Assembly (NCBI RefSeq): GCF_030323865.1
Contig: NZ_CP066362.1
Span: 2,666,001-2,730,000 of the forward strand
Length of the DNA: 64,000 bases
Source: Pseudarthrobacter defluvii
GTDB lineage: Bacteria; Actinomycetota; Actinomycetes; Actinomycetales; Micrococcaceae
Reading direction: 5' to 3'
Shown in pieces: positions 18,951 through 26,564 of this stretch. The position numbers and the translations under genes were made by a program. Positions within the stretch are counted from its first letter, which is position 1. Each line of letters begins with the position of its first letter. The notes under the pieces are model-generated. The model searched no databases. It was given only the letters and a program-made list of their open reading frames with translations, and was not told the DNA's origin.

Positions 18951-20242
18951 TGGCCGTCTCGGGACGCTTCGTTGCGCTGGTGCTGCTTGGCCTGGTGCCG
19001 GTGCTGCTGTCCCCAGGGTGGCTGACCGTGCTTGCCACCGCCGCCGTGCTCGCGGCCCTGTTGGTGGCGGACCTGGTCTTCGCGGCCTCCCTTCGCCGGG
19101 TCAGCGTGGTGCGCGCGGAGCCGGAAAACGTGACGCTTAACAGGTCGATGAACGCCGTCCTCACGGTCCGAAACAGCGGCAGCCGCGCGCTCCGGGGATC
19201 GCTGCGGGATGGCTGGCAACCGTCCGCCGGGGCACAGAACCCGGTCCAGGACATCGACGTACCGGCCGGGGAAGGCAGGCGCTACGATGTCCGGCTGCTG
19301 CCGGTCCGAAGGGGTGACCTGGCAGCGCCGCACGTGACGCTTCGCTCGTTCGGGCCCCTGCGCCTGGCCGCCCGCCAGCGCACCATCGAATGCCCCGGCT
19401 CAGTGCGGGTATTGCCGCCCTTCCATTCGAGGCGGCACCTGCCCTCGAAACTGCTGAAACTGCGCGAACTCGACGGGAAGGCCGCCGTCCAGATCCGCGG
19501 CGCCGGCACCGAGTTCGACTCCCTGCGCGACTACGTCCGCGGCGATGACGTACGCTCCATCGACTGGCGCGCCACGGCGAGGCGCTCCGCAGTGGTGGTC
19601 CGGACGTGGCGCCCGGAACGGGACCGGCGGGTGGTGATGGTCCTCGACACGTCCCGCACGTCCGCGGCCAGGATTGGTGACGAAACGCGCCTCGACACCG
19701 GGATCGAGGCGGCACTCCTCCTGGGGGTACTGGCCGAACGGGGCGGAGACCGGGTGGACTTCGTGGCCTTCGACCGCAGGACGCGGGCGCGGGCAGGCTC
19801 TGCCGGGCAGGGCACCATCCTCGGCCGGCTGGTCCAGGCCATGGCGCCCCTTGACGCCGAACTGATCGAGATGGACTGGCCCGCCGTCCCTGCGCAGATC
19901 CGGGCCGTATCCACGCACCGGTCCCTCGTGGTGCTGCTGACGTCACTGGACGGTGGAGCGTCGGAAGAGGGCCTGCTGCCGGTGGCCGAGCGGCTGGCCA
20001 GCCAGCATGTGGTGGTAGTGGCGGCCGTCCGCGACCCCCAACTGGGTGCCATGCTCAGGGAACGAAACGACGCCACCGGAGTCTTCCGCGCGGCAGCGGC
20101 TGAGCGGGCACTCCTGCAGCGTGCGGCGGTGACCGCGGAGCTGCGGCGCTATGGAGTGGAGGTGGTGGACGCCGAGCCCCACGAACTGCCGCCCCGGCTG
20201 GCGGACATGTACATCCGGCTCAAAGCTGCCGGTAGATTGTGA
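18950..20242 (+). CDS. DUF58 domain membrane protein, MoxR partner
   Basis: 430 residues from ATG 18950, whose first base is the last base of the moxR stop (TGATG). Two hydrophobic segments at about 8-45 anchor it. A beta-rich extracytoplasmic or juxtamembrane part follows, then the DUF58 signature at about 187-212 (EFDSLRDYVRGDDVRSIDW). A VWA-like domain comes after it (VVMVLDTSRTS at about 228-238). DUF58 proteins are the usual VWA-like clients of MoxR ATPases. The set resembles membrane-integrity or wall-related systems, but the biochemical function is not established. Confidence 0.92.
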   Translation: MAVSGRFVALVLLGLVPVLLSPGWLTVLATAAVLAALLVADLVFAASLRRVSVVRAEPENVTLNRSMNAVLTVRNSGSRALRGSLRDGWQPSAGAQNPVQDIDVPAGEGRRYDVRLLPVRRGDLAAPHVTLRSFGPLRLAARQRTIECPGSVRVLPPFHSRRHLPSKLLKLRELDGKAAVQIRGAGTEFDSLRDYVRGDDVRSIDWRATARRSAVVVRTWRPERDRRVVMVLDTSRTSAARIGDETRLDTGIEAALLLGVLAERGGDRVDFVAFDRRTRARAGSAGQGTILGRLVQAMAPLDAELIEMDWPAVPAQIRAVSTHRSLVVLLTSLDGGASEEGLLPVAERLASQHVVVVAAVRDPQLGAMLRERNDATGVFRAAAAERALLQRAAVTAELRRYGVEVVDAEPHELPPRLADMYIRLKAAGRL

Positions 20243-20302
20243 ACCCGGAGACAGTCAGCCCCGCTTGGCACGAGGTCACAGGCAACAGGAGGTCCACTAT
20301 AT

Positions 20303-21016
20303 ATGAGCGTCCCCATTTACCGGCAGGCCCTGGGCGCGGAGTTCTCCCGGCTGCAACCCGAGCTGCAGGAGTACTTCTCTCTGGCGCCGGGATCCGGGCA
20401 CTACGGCGTGGGGGAAGGAACGTTCGACGTCGTCGGGTGCCGCCAGCGGTGGCTGCGCCCTCTGCTGCGCCTCACTGGGGGCGAAGAAGCTTTCTTTCCC
20501 GAGTACGGTGAAAACATCCCGTTCCGGATCGAGAACCATGCGCACCAGGATCCGTTCGGCCGTTCCAGCCTCACCGCCCGCCGCGAAATACGTTTCCCGG
20601 AACGCACCCGGCTTTTCCAGGACACCACCAGCGCCACCACCCGGACCGGCGCCACCCAGCTGGTGGACTACGTGGGACGGTACCGGCGCCTGGTAACTGA
20701 CCTGAACCTCAGCGTCACCCTGGAAGGAAGGCTGCGCGGAGTATCAGAAGCTTCGCGGCTCTTCCTGGGCCCCCTCCGGGTACCCCTTCCGCCAGGCCTG
20801 GATGCCAAGGCCTATGCCGAACAGTGGTGGGACCCGGAGGAGGGCAGCAACGGGCGGCACCGCATCCAGGTGAAGGTCATCCAGCCGCAGATCGGCCTGG
20901 TCCTGGTGTACGCGGGTGCCTTCGACTACCGGCTGCGCCCCTACAGCGGCGGCAGTTCCGCGCAAAGCTACCTTCCCCGCTACGCGCAGCCGGAACGCTG
21001 GGAAAGCAGGGTCTAG
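20303..21016 (+). CDS. DUF4166 domain protein
   Basis: 237 residues starting MSVPIYRQALGAEFSRLQPELQEYF, with the DUF4166 features GSGHYGVGEGTFDV and EAFFPEYGENIPFRIEN. The C-terminus is a beta-rich, lipocalin/START-like half (HRIQVKVIQPQIGLVLVYAGAFDYRL). The domain is also found fused to NAD-dependent dehydrogenases. AGGAGG lies 10 bases before ATG 20303. The gap of 60 bases after DUF58 suggests read-through from the MoxR operon or a weak separate promoter. Function unknown; binding of a lipid or hydrophobic ligand is only a fold-based guess. Confidence 0.85.
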   Translation: MSVPIYRQALGAEFSRLQPELQEYFSLAPGSGHYGVGEGTFDVVGCRQRWLRPLLRLTGGEEAFFPEYGENIPFRIENHAHQDPFGRSSLTARREIRFPERTRLFQDTTSATTRTGATQLVDYVGRYRRLVTDLNLSVTLEGRLRGVSEASRLFLGPLRVPLPPGLDAKAYAEQWWDPEEGSNGRHRIQVKVIQPQIGLVLVYAGAFDYRLRPYSGGSSAQSYLPRYAQPERWESRV

Positions 21017-21019
21017 CCC

Positions 21020-22102
21020 CTACCCCAGTACCTGCTGGTTGAGGCCGTCAGCCACCTGGGTAAGCCTGCCCAGGACCGCGGTGGCTTGCGTGGGTGTGAG
21101 GCCGGCCAGTCCTGCCGAGGGCGTCACCCGGGTGGCGGCCAGCAGCGACGCCGGAAGGCCCAACTGGCGCCAGGGACGCCATACGGACTCCACGCAGTCG
21201 GCAACCTTGGGCAGCGGCCCCCCAGACACCTCCAGGGCGCCTGCCCAAAACTGTTTCCCGGCCTCCACCGCACCGGCCACCTGCTCCCACTGGCGGTTCG
21301 TCAACGCCCTCAGCGGCAACGCAACGCCGTCGGCGCCGGCGGACAGGACCAGTTCGATCGGCGCCTCGATTTCCGGAAACGAAACCACCACGTCTGCGGC
21401 ACCGGCTGCGCGCAGGGCATCCAGGACCAGCCGCCAGGACTCCCGTGCTTCCGATGCCGCCACCGCACGGAGTGTGCGGTAGCCGCTGGCGGTGGGTATG
21501 GTTCCGGCCAGCACGGCGGCAATGGCGGGCTCGTCCACCTGCACCACCAAGCGGGCACCCGGAACGGCTGCTGCCACCCGCGCGAGGTAACTGCCGGCTC
21601 CTGCTGCGAGGGAAGCGGCCAGGTCCCGCCGCGCGCCATGGTCCAGCAGCGCGCGCTCACCGTTGTGCAGGTACAGGCCTGCGGCAAGGCTCAGCGGGCC
21701 CACCAATTGCACCTTGAATTCAGCAGCGGAAACGTCTTCCGCCCCCGCCACGTCGGCAAGCACGTTCAAATCGGTGGAGAGCGCCGACGCGGCACGCCGC
21801 ATGTCCTTGCCGGGCCGGTCCACAAGCCGCCATCCGTGGGGTTGGACATCCACCGCGAGTTCCTCCAGGAGGGAAGCGGTACGACCCAGCGCGTCGGAAC
21901 CAACCCCGCGGTCCGGAAGCTCGGCCAGGAACGGCAGGTGCGGGCTGCCGAGCTCGCCCCGGATAATCCGGGTTGCCTCGAGCGGGTCCTCGCCCGGCCA
22001 CGGACCCAGTGCCGTTGCCGTGACCTCCGCGGCTTCGTATGAAGGCCCCGCGGCCTCAGCCGCTGGCTCGCCGGACCCCCGTTGGTTCGGTTCCCGGCTC
22101 AC
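21020..22102 (-). CDS. MetE-C-terminal-like protein lacking the zinc ligands
   Basis: 360 residues with the UROD/MetE TIM-barrel pattern (GPWPGEDPLEATRII, VQLVGPLSLAAGLYL, VVQVDEPAIAAVL). Such genes are commonly annotated methionine synthase. In MetE the zinc is held by His and Cys of an HxC motif and a Cys of a P-x-CGL motif. Here the first site reads VVVSFPEIE (about 238-246) and the second VTPSAGLAGL (Ala330). The whole chain has only one cysteine, at 303. It is therefore unlikely to be a conventional zinc-dependent methionine synthase; a different methyltransferase or a binding protein is more likely. GTG 22102 overlaps the chorismate mutase stop (GTGA). Confidence 0.8.
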   Translation of the reverse strand: MSREPNQRGSGEPAAEAAGPSYEAAEVTATALGPWPGEDPLEATRIIRGELGSPHLPFLAELPDRGVGSDALGRTASLLEELAVDVQPHGWRLVDRPGKDMRRAASALSTDLNVLADVAGAEDVSAAEFKVQLVGPLSLAAGLYLHNGERALLDHGARRDLAASLAAGAGSYLARVAAAVPGARLVVQVDEPAIAAVLAGTIPTASGYRTLRAVAASEARESWRLVLDALRAAGAADVVVSFPEIEAPIELVLSAGADGVALPLRALTNRQWEQVAGAVEAGKQFWAGALEVSGGPLPKVADCVESVWRPWRQLGLPASLLAATRVTPSAGLAGLTPTQATAVLGRLTQVADGLNQQVLG

Positions 22103-22506
22103 GCCAGTGCGGAGGTCTGGGACTGTTGGCCGGAGGAAGCCTGGTGGTCCTCGGCGATGGCCTCGTGGTGGCGGATTACCTCGCCGATGATGAAGTTGAG
22201 GAACTTTTCGGCAAATGCCGGGTCAAGGTGCGCGTCCTCGGCCAGGCGGCGCAGGCGCGCGATCTGGGCGGCCTCCCGACCGGGGTCACCGGCGGGCAGG
22301 CGGTGGGTGGCCTTGAGGAAGCCGACTTTCTGGGTGGCCTTGAAGCGTTCAGCCAGGAGGTACACCAGCGTGGCATCAATGTTGTCAATGCTGGAGCGGA
22401 TGGACAGCAGTTCAGCCATCACCGATTCGTCCACGTGGCCTGCCAGGGAACTGGCGGTGGGATCGAAATCATCGGAGCCAGGAGGGATGGGGTTGTGCTG
22501 CGTCAT
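22099..22506 (-). CDS. Chorismate mutase, AroQ type
   Basis: 135 residues. The helical AroQ fold is visible: ELLSIRSSIDNIDATLVYLLAER carries the first helix with the Arg and Asp of the active site, then KATQKVGFLKATHRLP, and a C-terminal helix FAEKFLNFIIGEVIRHHE. It converts chorismate to prephenate for Phe and Tyr synthesis. Small cytoplasmic actinobacterial mutases of this kind are typically weak alone and activated by DAHP synthase; this is known for the mycobacterial enzyme and untested here. There is no signal peptide. TAGACT lies six bases before ATG 22506. Confidence 0.9.
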   Translation of the reverse strand: MTQHNPIPPGSDDFDPTASSLAGHVDESVMAELLSIRSSIDNIDATLVYLLAERFKATQKVGFLKATHRLPAGDPGREAAQIARLRRLAEDAHLDPAFAEKFLNFIIGEVIRHHEAIAEDHQASSGQQSQTSALA

Positions 22507-22512
22507 GGCTCC

Positions 22513-22518
22513 AGTCTA
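22513..22518 (-). promoter_or_regulatory. Candidate leaderless -10 (TAGACT)
   Basis: TANNNT hexamer ending exactly six bases before the ATG of the chorismate mutase gene. The intervening bases (GGAGCC) are too close to the start for a normal ribosome site. Confidence 0.5.
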
Positions 22519-22544
22519 TGGGAGCGGACGGAATCACCGCGGGT

Positions 22545-22587
22545 GTGAAGCGCCGGTGCCGGCAGCCTGCCGGCACCGGCGCTTCAC
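22545..22587 (-). terminator. Terminator of the ABC importer operon
   Basis: A perfect 20-bp stem (22545-22564 with 22568-22587) with a three-base loop lies 20 bases past the stop of the double-ATPase gene. There is no long T-run, which is common in actinobacteria. Confidence 0.75.
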
Positions 22588-22606
22588 TGCGTGACGCACT
22601 GCAGGG

Positions 22607-24322
22607 TCAGATGCCCAGGAGCGCCCGGTGCTCCTCCCGGCGTTTCGCTTGTTCGGCCGGGTCAGGAACGGGCAGGGATGCAATCAGCCGCCGCGTGTAG
22701 TCATGCTGCGGGTTGCCCATCACCTGGCTGCCGATCCCCTGCTCCACCAGCTTCCCCTTGTACAACACGCCAACCCAGGAGGACAGGATGTCCACCACCG
22801 CAAGATCGTGGCTGATGAAGAGGCAGCCGAACCCAAACTCCTCCTGAATGTCCCTGAACAGCTCCAGGACCTTCGCCTGCACCGAAACGTCCAGGGCCGA
22901 CGTCGGCTCATCCGCTATCAGCAGCCGGGGGTTCAGGCTCAGGGCACGCGCCAGTGATGCCCGCTGCCGCTGGCCGCCGGACAGCTCGTGCGGGTAACGC
23001 CCCGCGTACGACGCCGGCAGCTGGACTGATTCGAGCAGCTCACCAACGCGCTTGCGCGCCTGGGCATCGCTTGGCCTCGTGTGGATGAGCATCGGCTCTG
23101 CAATGCACTCGCCAATGGTCAGCTGCGGATTGAAGGAGGCGGCCGGGTCCTGGAACACGAAGCCAATATCCTTGCGCAGCGGCTTGAAAGTGCGCTCGCG
23201 AAGATTCAGCATCTCGTAGCCCAACACCTTGAGGCTCCCGCCGGTGGTGCGGTTGAGCCCGGCGATGGCGCGGCCGATGGTGGTCTTTCCGGACCCTGAC
23301 TCCCCCACGAGGCCAAACACCTCGCCCTTGGACAGGGTGAAACTGACACCATCCACGGCTTTGAAGGCGGGCGCCCCAAGCCGCCCCGGGTACTCGATCT
23401 CCAGGTTGTCGGCAGCCACCAGCACTTCCTCATCCTGGTGGCGGCGTTCGGTCAGGCCTGCCGACGCCGAGTTGCGGCCCAGGTGCGGCACCGCGGCAAG
23501 GAGGTTGCGGGTGTATTCCTGCCTTGGTTCGGCGAACAGCGTCTTCGCCGGAGCTTCCTCCACGACGTCGCCCTGGTACATCACCACCACACGGTCCGCC
23601 AGGTCAGCCACCACGCCCATGTTGTGCGTGATCAATACGATCGAGGTGCCGTACTTGTCCCGCAGGTCCCGGAGGAGTTCCAGGATTTCGGCCTGGACGG
23701 TGACATCCAGGGCGGTGGTGGGTTCGTCGGCAACAATGAGGCCGGGGTTCAGCGCCAGCGCCGCGGCGATCACCACCCGCTGCTTCTGCCCGCCGGAGAA
23801 CTGGTGCGGGTAGTAGTTGACGCGGTGTTCGGGATCGGGGATGCCCACCTTGCGCAGGGCCTCGATGGCGCGGGCTTTGGCTTCCTTCGCGGACACCCGT
23901 CCCCCGCCGTTCGCTCCCGCATGGGCACGGATGCCTTCGGCGATCTGCCACCCCACCGTAAACACTGGGTTCAGGGCGGTGGACGGTTCCTGAAACACCA
24001 TGGCCACGTCGCGGCCGCGGATCTGGCGCAGCCGCCCCGGGCTGAGGCTGATGACGTTGGCGCCGTTGATCAGCACCGCGCCCGAACTCACGGCAGTTTC
24101 CGGAAGCAGGCCCAGGATGGTTTTCGCGGTCACCGTTTTACCGGAGCCGGACTCGCCAACGATGGCCAGCACCTCGCCGGCCCTGACCTCCAGGCTGACA
24201 TCCTTGACGGCGCGCACGTCACCGCCGTCCGTGGCGAACGTGACTTTCAGGTGGTCGATGTCCAGGACTGTTATACGGTCCTGGTCCTGCTGGTCTGACA
24301 GTGAACCAAGGTTTTCGCTCAC
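22607..24322 (-). CDS. Peptide/nickel-type ABC transporter, double ATP-binding protein
   Basis: 571 residues: two nucleotide-binding domains in one chain, equivalent to DppD fused to DppF. Domain 1 has Walker A GESGSGKT and signature FSGGQKQR; domain 2 has GESGSGKT and LSGGQRQR, each followed by DEPT. The oligopeptide C-terminal extension is present after each domain (for example PRQEYTRNLLAAVPHL). It powers the importer formed with the two downstream-numbered permeases and the binding protein. The start overlaps the DppC-like permease stop by four bases. The true substrate (dipeptide, oligopeptide, nickel chelate) is unknown. Confidence 0.95.
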   Translation of the reverse strand: MSENLGSLSDQQDQDRITVLDIDHLKVTFATDGGDVRAVKDVSLEVRAGEVLAIVGESGSGKTVTAKTILGLLPETAVSSGAVLINGANVISLSPGRLRQIRGRDVAMVFQEPSTALNPVFTVGWQIAEGIRAHAGANGGGRVSAKEAKARAIEALRKVGIPDPEHRVNYYPHQFSGGQKQRVVIAAALALNPGLIVADEPTTALDVTVQAEILELLRDLRDKYGTSIVLITHNMGVVADLADRVVVMYQGDVVEEAPAKTLFAEPRQEYTRNLLAAVPHLGRNSASAGLTERRHQDEEVLVAADNLEIEYPGRLGAPAFKAVDGVSFTLSKGEVFGLVGESGSGKTTIGRAIAGLNRTTGGSLKVLGYEMLNLRERTFKPLRKDIGFVFQDPAASFNPQLTIGECIAEPMLIHTRPSDAQARKRVGELLESVQLPASYAGRYPHELSGGQRQRASLARALSLNPRLLIADEPTSALDVSVQAKVLELFRDIQEEFGFGCLFISHDLAVVDILSSWVGVLYKGKLVEQGIGSQVMGNPQHDYTRRLIASLPVPDPAEQAKRREEHRALLGI

Positions 24323-25344
24323 GGGTTGCTCAATTCTGTTTCGGTGCCGGATCCGCCGGAAGCGGCCGGCGCAGCGCCAGTGCCCTTGCGTCCGCTGCGC
24401 TTGCGGCCGCGGAGGCGCGGATCGTTGAGGTCGTTAATGCTTTCGCCCACCAGCGTCAGCCCGAGGACTGTCCATACGATGGCCAGGCCGGGGAAAAGGC
24501 CCGTCCACCAGATCCCCGACGTGGTGTCCGCGAGCGCCTTGTTCAGGTCGAAGCCCCACTCGGCCGCAGAACTTGGTTCAATGCCGAAGCCCAGGAAGCC
24601 CAGGCCCGCCAGGGTCAGGATGGCTTCGGAGGCGTTGAGGGTGAAGATCAACGGCAGGGTGCGGGTGGCGTTGCGGTAGATGTGCCGGGTCATGATGCGG
24701 ATGTTCGATGCGCCCACCACCTTTGCCGACTCCACGAAGGGTTCAGCCTTGAGCCGGATGGTCTCTGCCCTGATCACCCTGAAGTACTGCGGGATGAACA
24801 CCACCGTGATGGAGATGGCCGCGGCCAGGATACCGCCGAACAGGCTGGACTGGCCGCCGCTGATGACGATGGCCATCACGATGGCAACCAGCAGTGACGG
24901 GAACGCGTAGATCGCGTCGGCCACCACCACGAGGACCCGGTCCAGCCACCCGCCGATGTAGCCGCTCACCAAACCGAGGATGACGCCCGCGAAAATGGAG
25001 AGGACCACGGCCACGATGATGACCAGCAGTGCCGTCTGGGTACCCCAGATGACGCGTGACAGGACGTCGTATCCACCCACGGTGGTGCCCAGGAGGTGTT
25101 TACCTCCCGGGGCCTGCTGGGTGGGGAAACTGCCGTCGGCGTCGGACAGCTGCGCGAAGCCGTAGGGCGCCAGCAATGGTGCGGCCAGCGCCGTGAGCAG
25201 GAAGATGCCGGTGAGGACCAGGCCCACCACCAGCATGAAACGCTGCAGGCCGACGCTCTTGTTGAAGTGCGACACTACCGGCAGCCGGCGGATGAAGGAT
25301 GCCCGCGGGTTTGCGACGGGTTCGAGAGTGGTTTCTGCGGTCAT
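24319..25344 (-). CDS. ABC transporter permease, DppC/OppC type
   Basis: 341 residues. A cytoplasmic N-terminus (SFIRRLPVVSHFNKS) precedes TM1. A periplasmic stretch with YDVLSRVIWGTQTALLVI follows, and then the BPD_transp_1 core with about five more helices. The EAA motif region reads ESAKVVGASNIRIMTRHI. It forms the transmembrane channel with the DppB-like partner. The stop overlaps the double-ATPase start and the start is one base from the DppB stop, so the three are co-translated. The C-terminal tail is Gly/Arg-rich and unusual but not functional evidence. Confidence 0.95.
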   Translation of the reverse strand: MTAETTLEPVANPRASFIRRLPVVSHFNKSVGLQRFMLVVGLVLTGIFLLTALAAPLLAPYGFAQLSDADGSFPTQQAPGGKHLLGTTVGGYDVLSRVIWGTQTALLVIIVAVVLSIFAGVILGLVSGYIGGWLDRVLVVVADAIYAFPSLLVAIVMAIVISGGQSSLFGGILAAAISITVVFIPQYFRVIRAETIRLKAEPFVESAKVVGASNIRIMTRHIYRNATRTLPLIFTLNASEAILTLAGLGFLGFGIEPSSAAEWGFDLNKALADTTSGIWWTGLFPGLAIVWTVLGLTLVGESINDLNDPRLRGRKRSGRKGTGAAPAASGGSGTETELSNP

Positions 25345-25345
25345 G

Positions 25346-26437
25346 TCAGTACCTCACGCGGGGGTCGATCAGCGCGGCGATAATGTCCACGATGAAGTTG
25401 GTGACGGCGACGATGACTGCCAGCAGCACCACAATGCCCTGGACAGCCACGAAGTCGCGCGCCGTGAGGTAGTTGGCCAGCTGGAACCCGAGGCCCTTCC
25501 ATTCGAAGGTCGTTTCGGTGAGCACGGCGCCGCCGAGCAGCACCGCGATCTGTAGGCCCATGACGGTGATGATGGGAATCAGCGCCGGCTTGTAGGCGTG
25601 CTTGGTGACGAGCCGGTACTCGCTGACCCCACGCGAGCGCCCCGCTTCAATGTAGTCCTTGCCCAGGGTGCCGATGACGTTTGTCCGCACCAGCCGGAGG
25701 AAGACTCCCGCGGTAAGGAAGCCCAGTGCCAGCGCTGGAAGGACGGCGTGGGACATCACGTCGCTGAAGGCGGCCATGTTGCCGCTGCGCAGGGCGTCCA
25801 GCCAGTAGATGCCGGTGGGAGCTTCCAGTGCGGTGAGGGACAGCTCGGTCCTGGTGCCGGCTCGGCCGGCGACGGGAAGCCAGCCCAGCCACACCGAGAA
25901 CACCAGCTTGAGCAGCATGCCGGCGAAGAAAACCGGGGTGGCGTAGAAGAGGATGGCCAGGATCCGGAGCACGGCGTCCGGGAGGTGGTCACGCCGGTGC
26001 GCGGCGACCATGCCGAGCGGGATTCCCACCAGCAGGGCGACGATGAGGGCGTTGATTGCCAGCTCCAGTGTGGCCGAGCCGTAGGTGGTCAGCATCTCGG
26101 TGACCTGGCGGTTGTCCGAAAGCGTTGTGCCGAAGTTTCCTGTGACCAGCTGGCCCAGGTATTCGAAGTACTGCACGAGCAGCGGCCGGTCATAGCCGGC
26201 GGCGTGGATCCGTTCCTGCAGCTGGTCCGGGGGCAGCCGGCCGCCCATGGCGGCCGTGATGGGGTCCCCGGTAATCCGCATGAGGAAGAACACCATGGTG
26301 ACGAGGATGAGGATGGTTGGGAAAATCAGCAGAAAGCGGACCAGGATGTACTGGCCAAGCCCTCCGCCTGCCTGCTTTTTCTTTGGCGGAAGGAGCGCGT
26401 CCGCGTCACTGGGTGGCGCGTCAATCAAAGTTGTCAT
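25346..26437 (-). CDS. ABC transporter permease, DppB/OppB type
   Basis: 363 residues, six predicted helices. The N-terminal region has YILVRFLLIFPTILILVTMVFFLMR, typical of DppB. The long external loop carries DRPLLVQYFEYLGQLVTGNFGTTL, and the EAA-like motif is DYIEAGRSRGVSEYRLVTKHA. It pairs with the DppC-like protein to form the channel. An insert between helices (WLPVAGRAGTRTELSL ... AFSDVMSH) is common in this subfamily. It is separated from the binding-protein gene by 127 bases holding two hairpins. Confidence 0.95.
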   Translation of the reverse strand: MTTLIDAPPSDADALLPPKKKQAGGGLGQYILVRFLLIFPTILILVTMVFFLMRITGDPITAAMGGRLPPDQLQERIHAAGYDRPLLVQYFEYLGQLVTGNFGTTLSDNRQVTEMLTTYGSATLELAINALIVALLVGIPLGMVAAHRRDHLPDAVLRILAILFYATPVFFAGMLLKLVFSVWLGWLPVAGRAGTRTELSLTALEAPTGIYWLDALRSGNMAAFSDVMSHAVLPALALGFLTAGVFLRLVRTNVIGTLGKDYIEAGRSRGVSEYRLVTKHAYKPALIPIITVMGLQIAVLLGGAVLTETTFEWKGLGFQLANYLTARDFVAVQGIVVLLAVIVAVTNFIVDIIAALIDPRVRY

Positions 26438-26463
26438 CGGTACCTGGATTCGTGGTGACCGGG

Positions 26464-26531
26464 AGCCAGCAGTCCCCTCGGTGCTGGCTGATGACCGGCA
26501 AAAGGCGGGACACCGTCGCGGCGTCCCGCCT
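26464..26531 (-). terminator. Two hairpins between binding-protein and permease genes
   Basis: Stem 26503-26511/26523-26531 (AGGCGGGAC arms) and stem 26464-26471/26482-26489 lie directly after the binding-protein stop. They could stop part of the transcription or protect the 3' end, giving more binding protein than permease. Confidence 0.6.
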
Positions 26532-26564
26532 CTGGCCTGTCAGAGCCCGATGGGGGTGGAGTGC

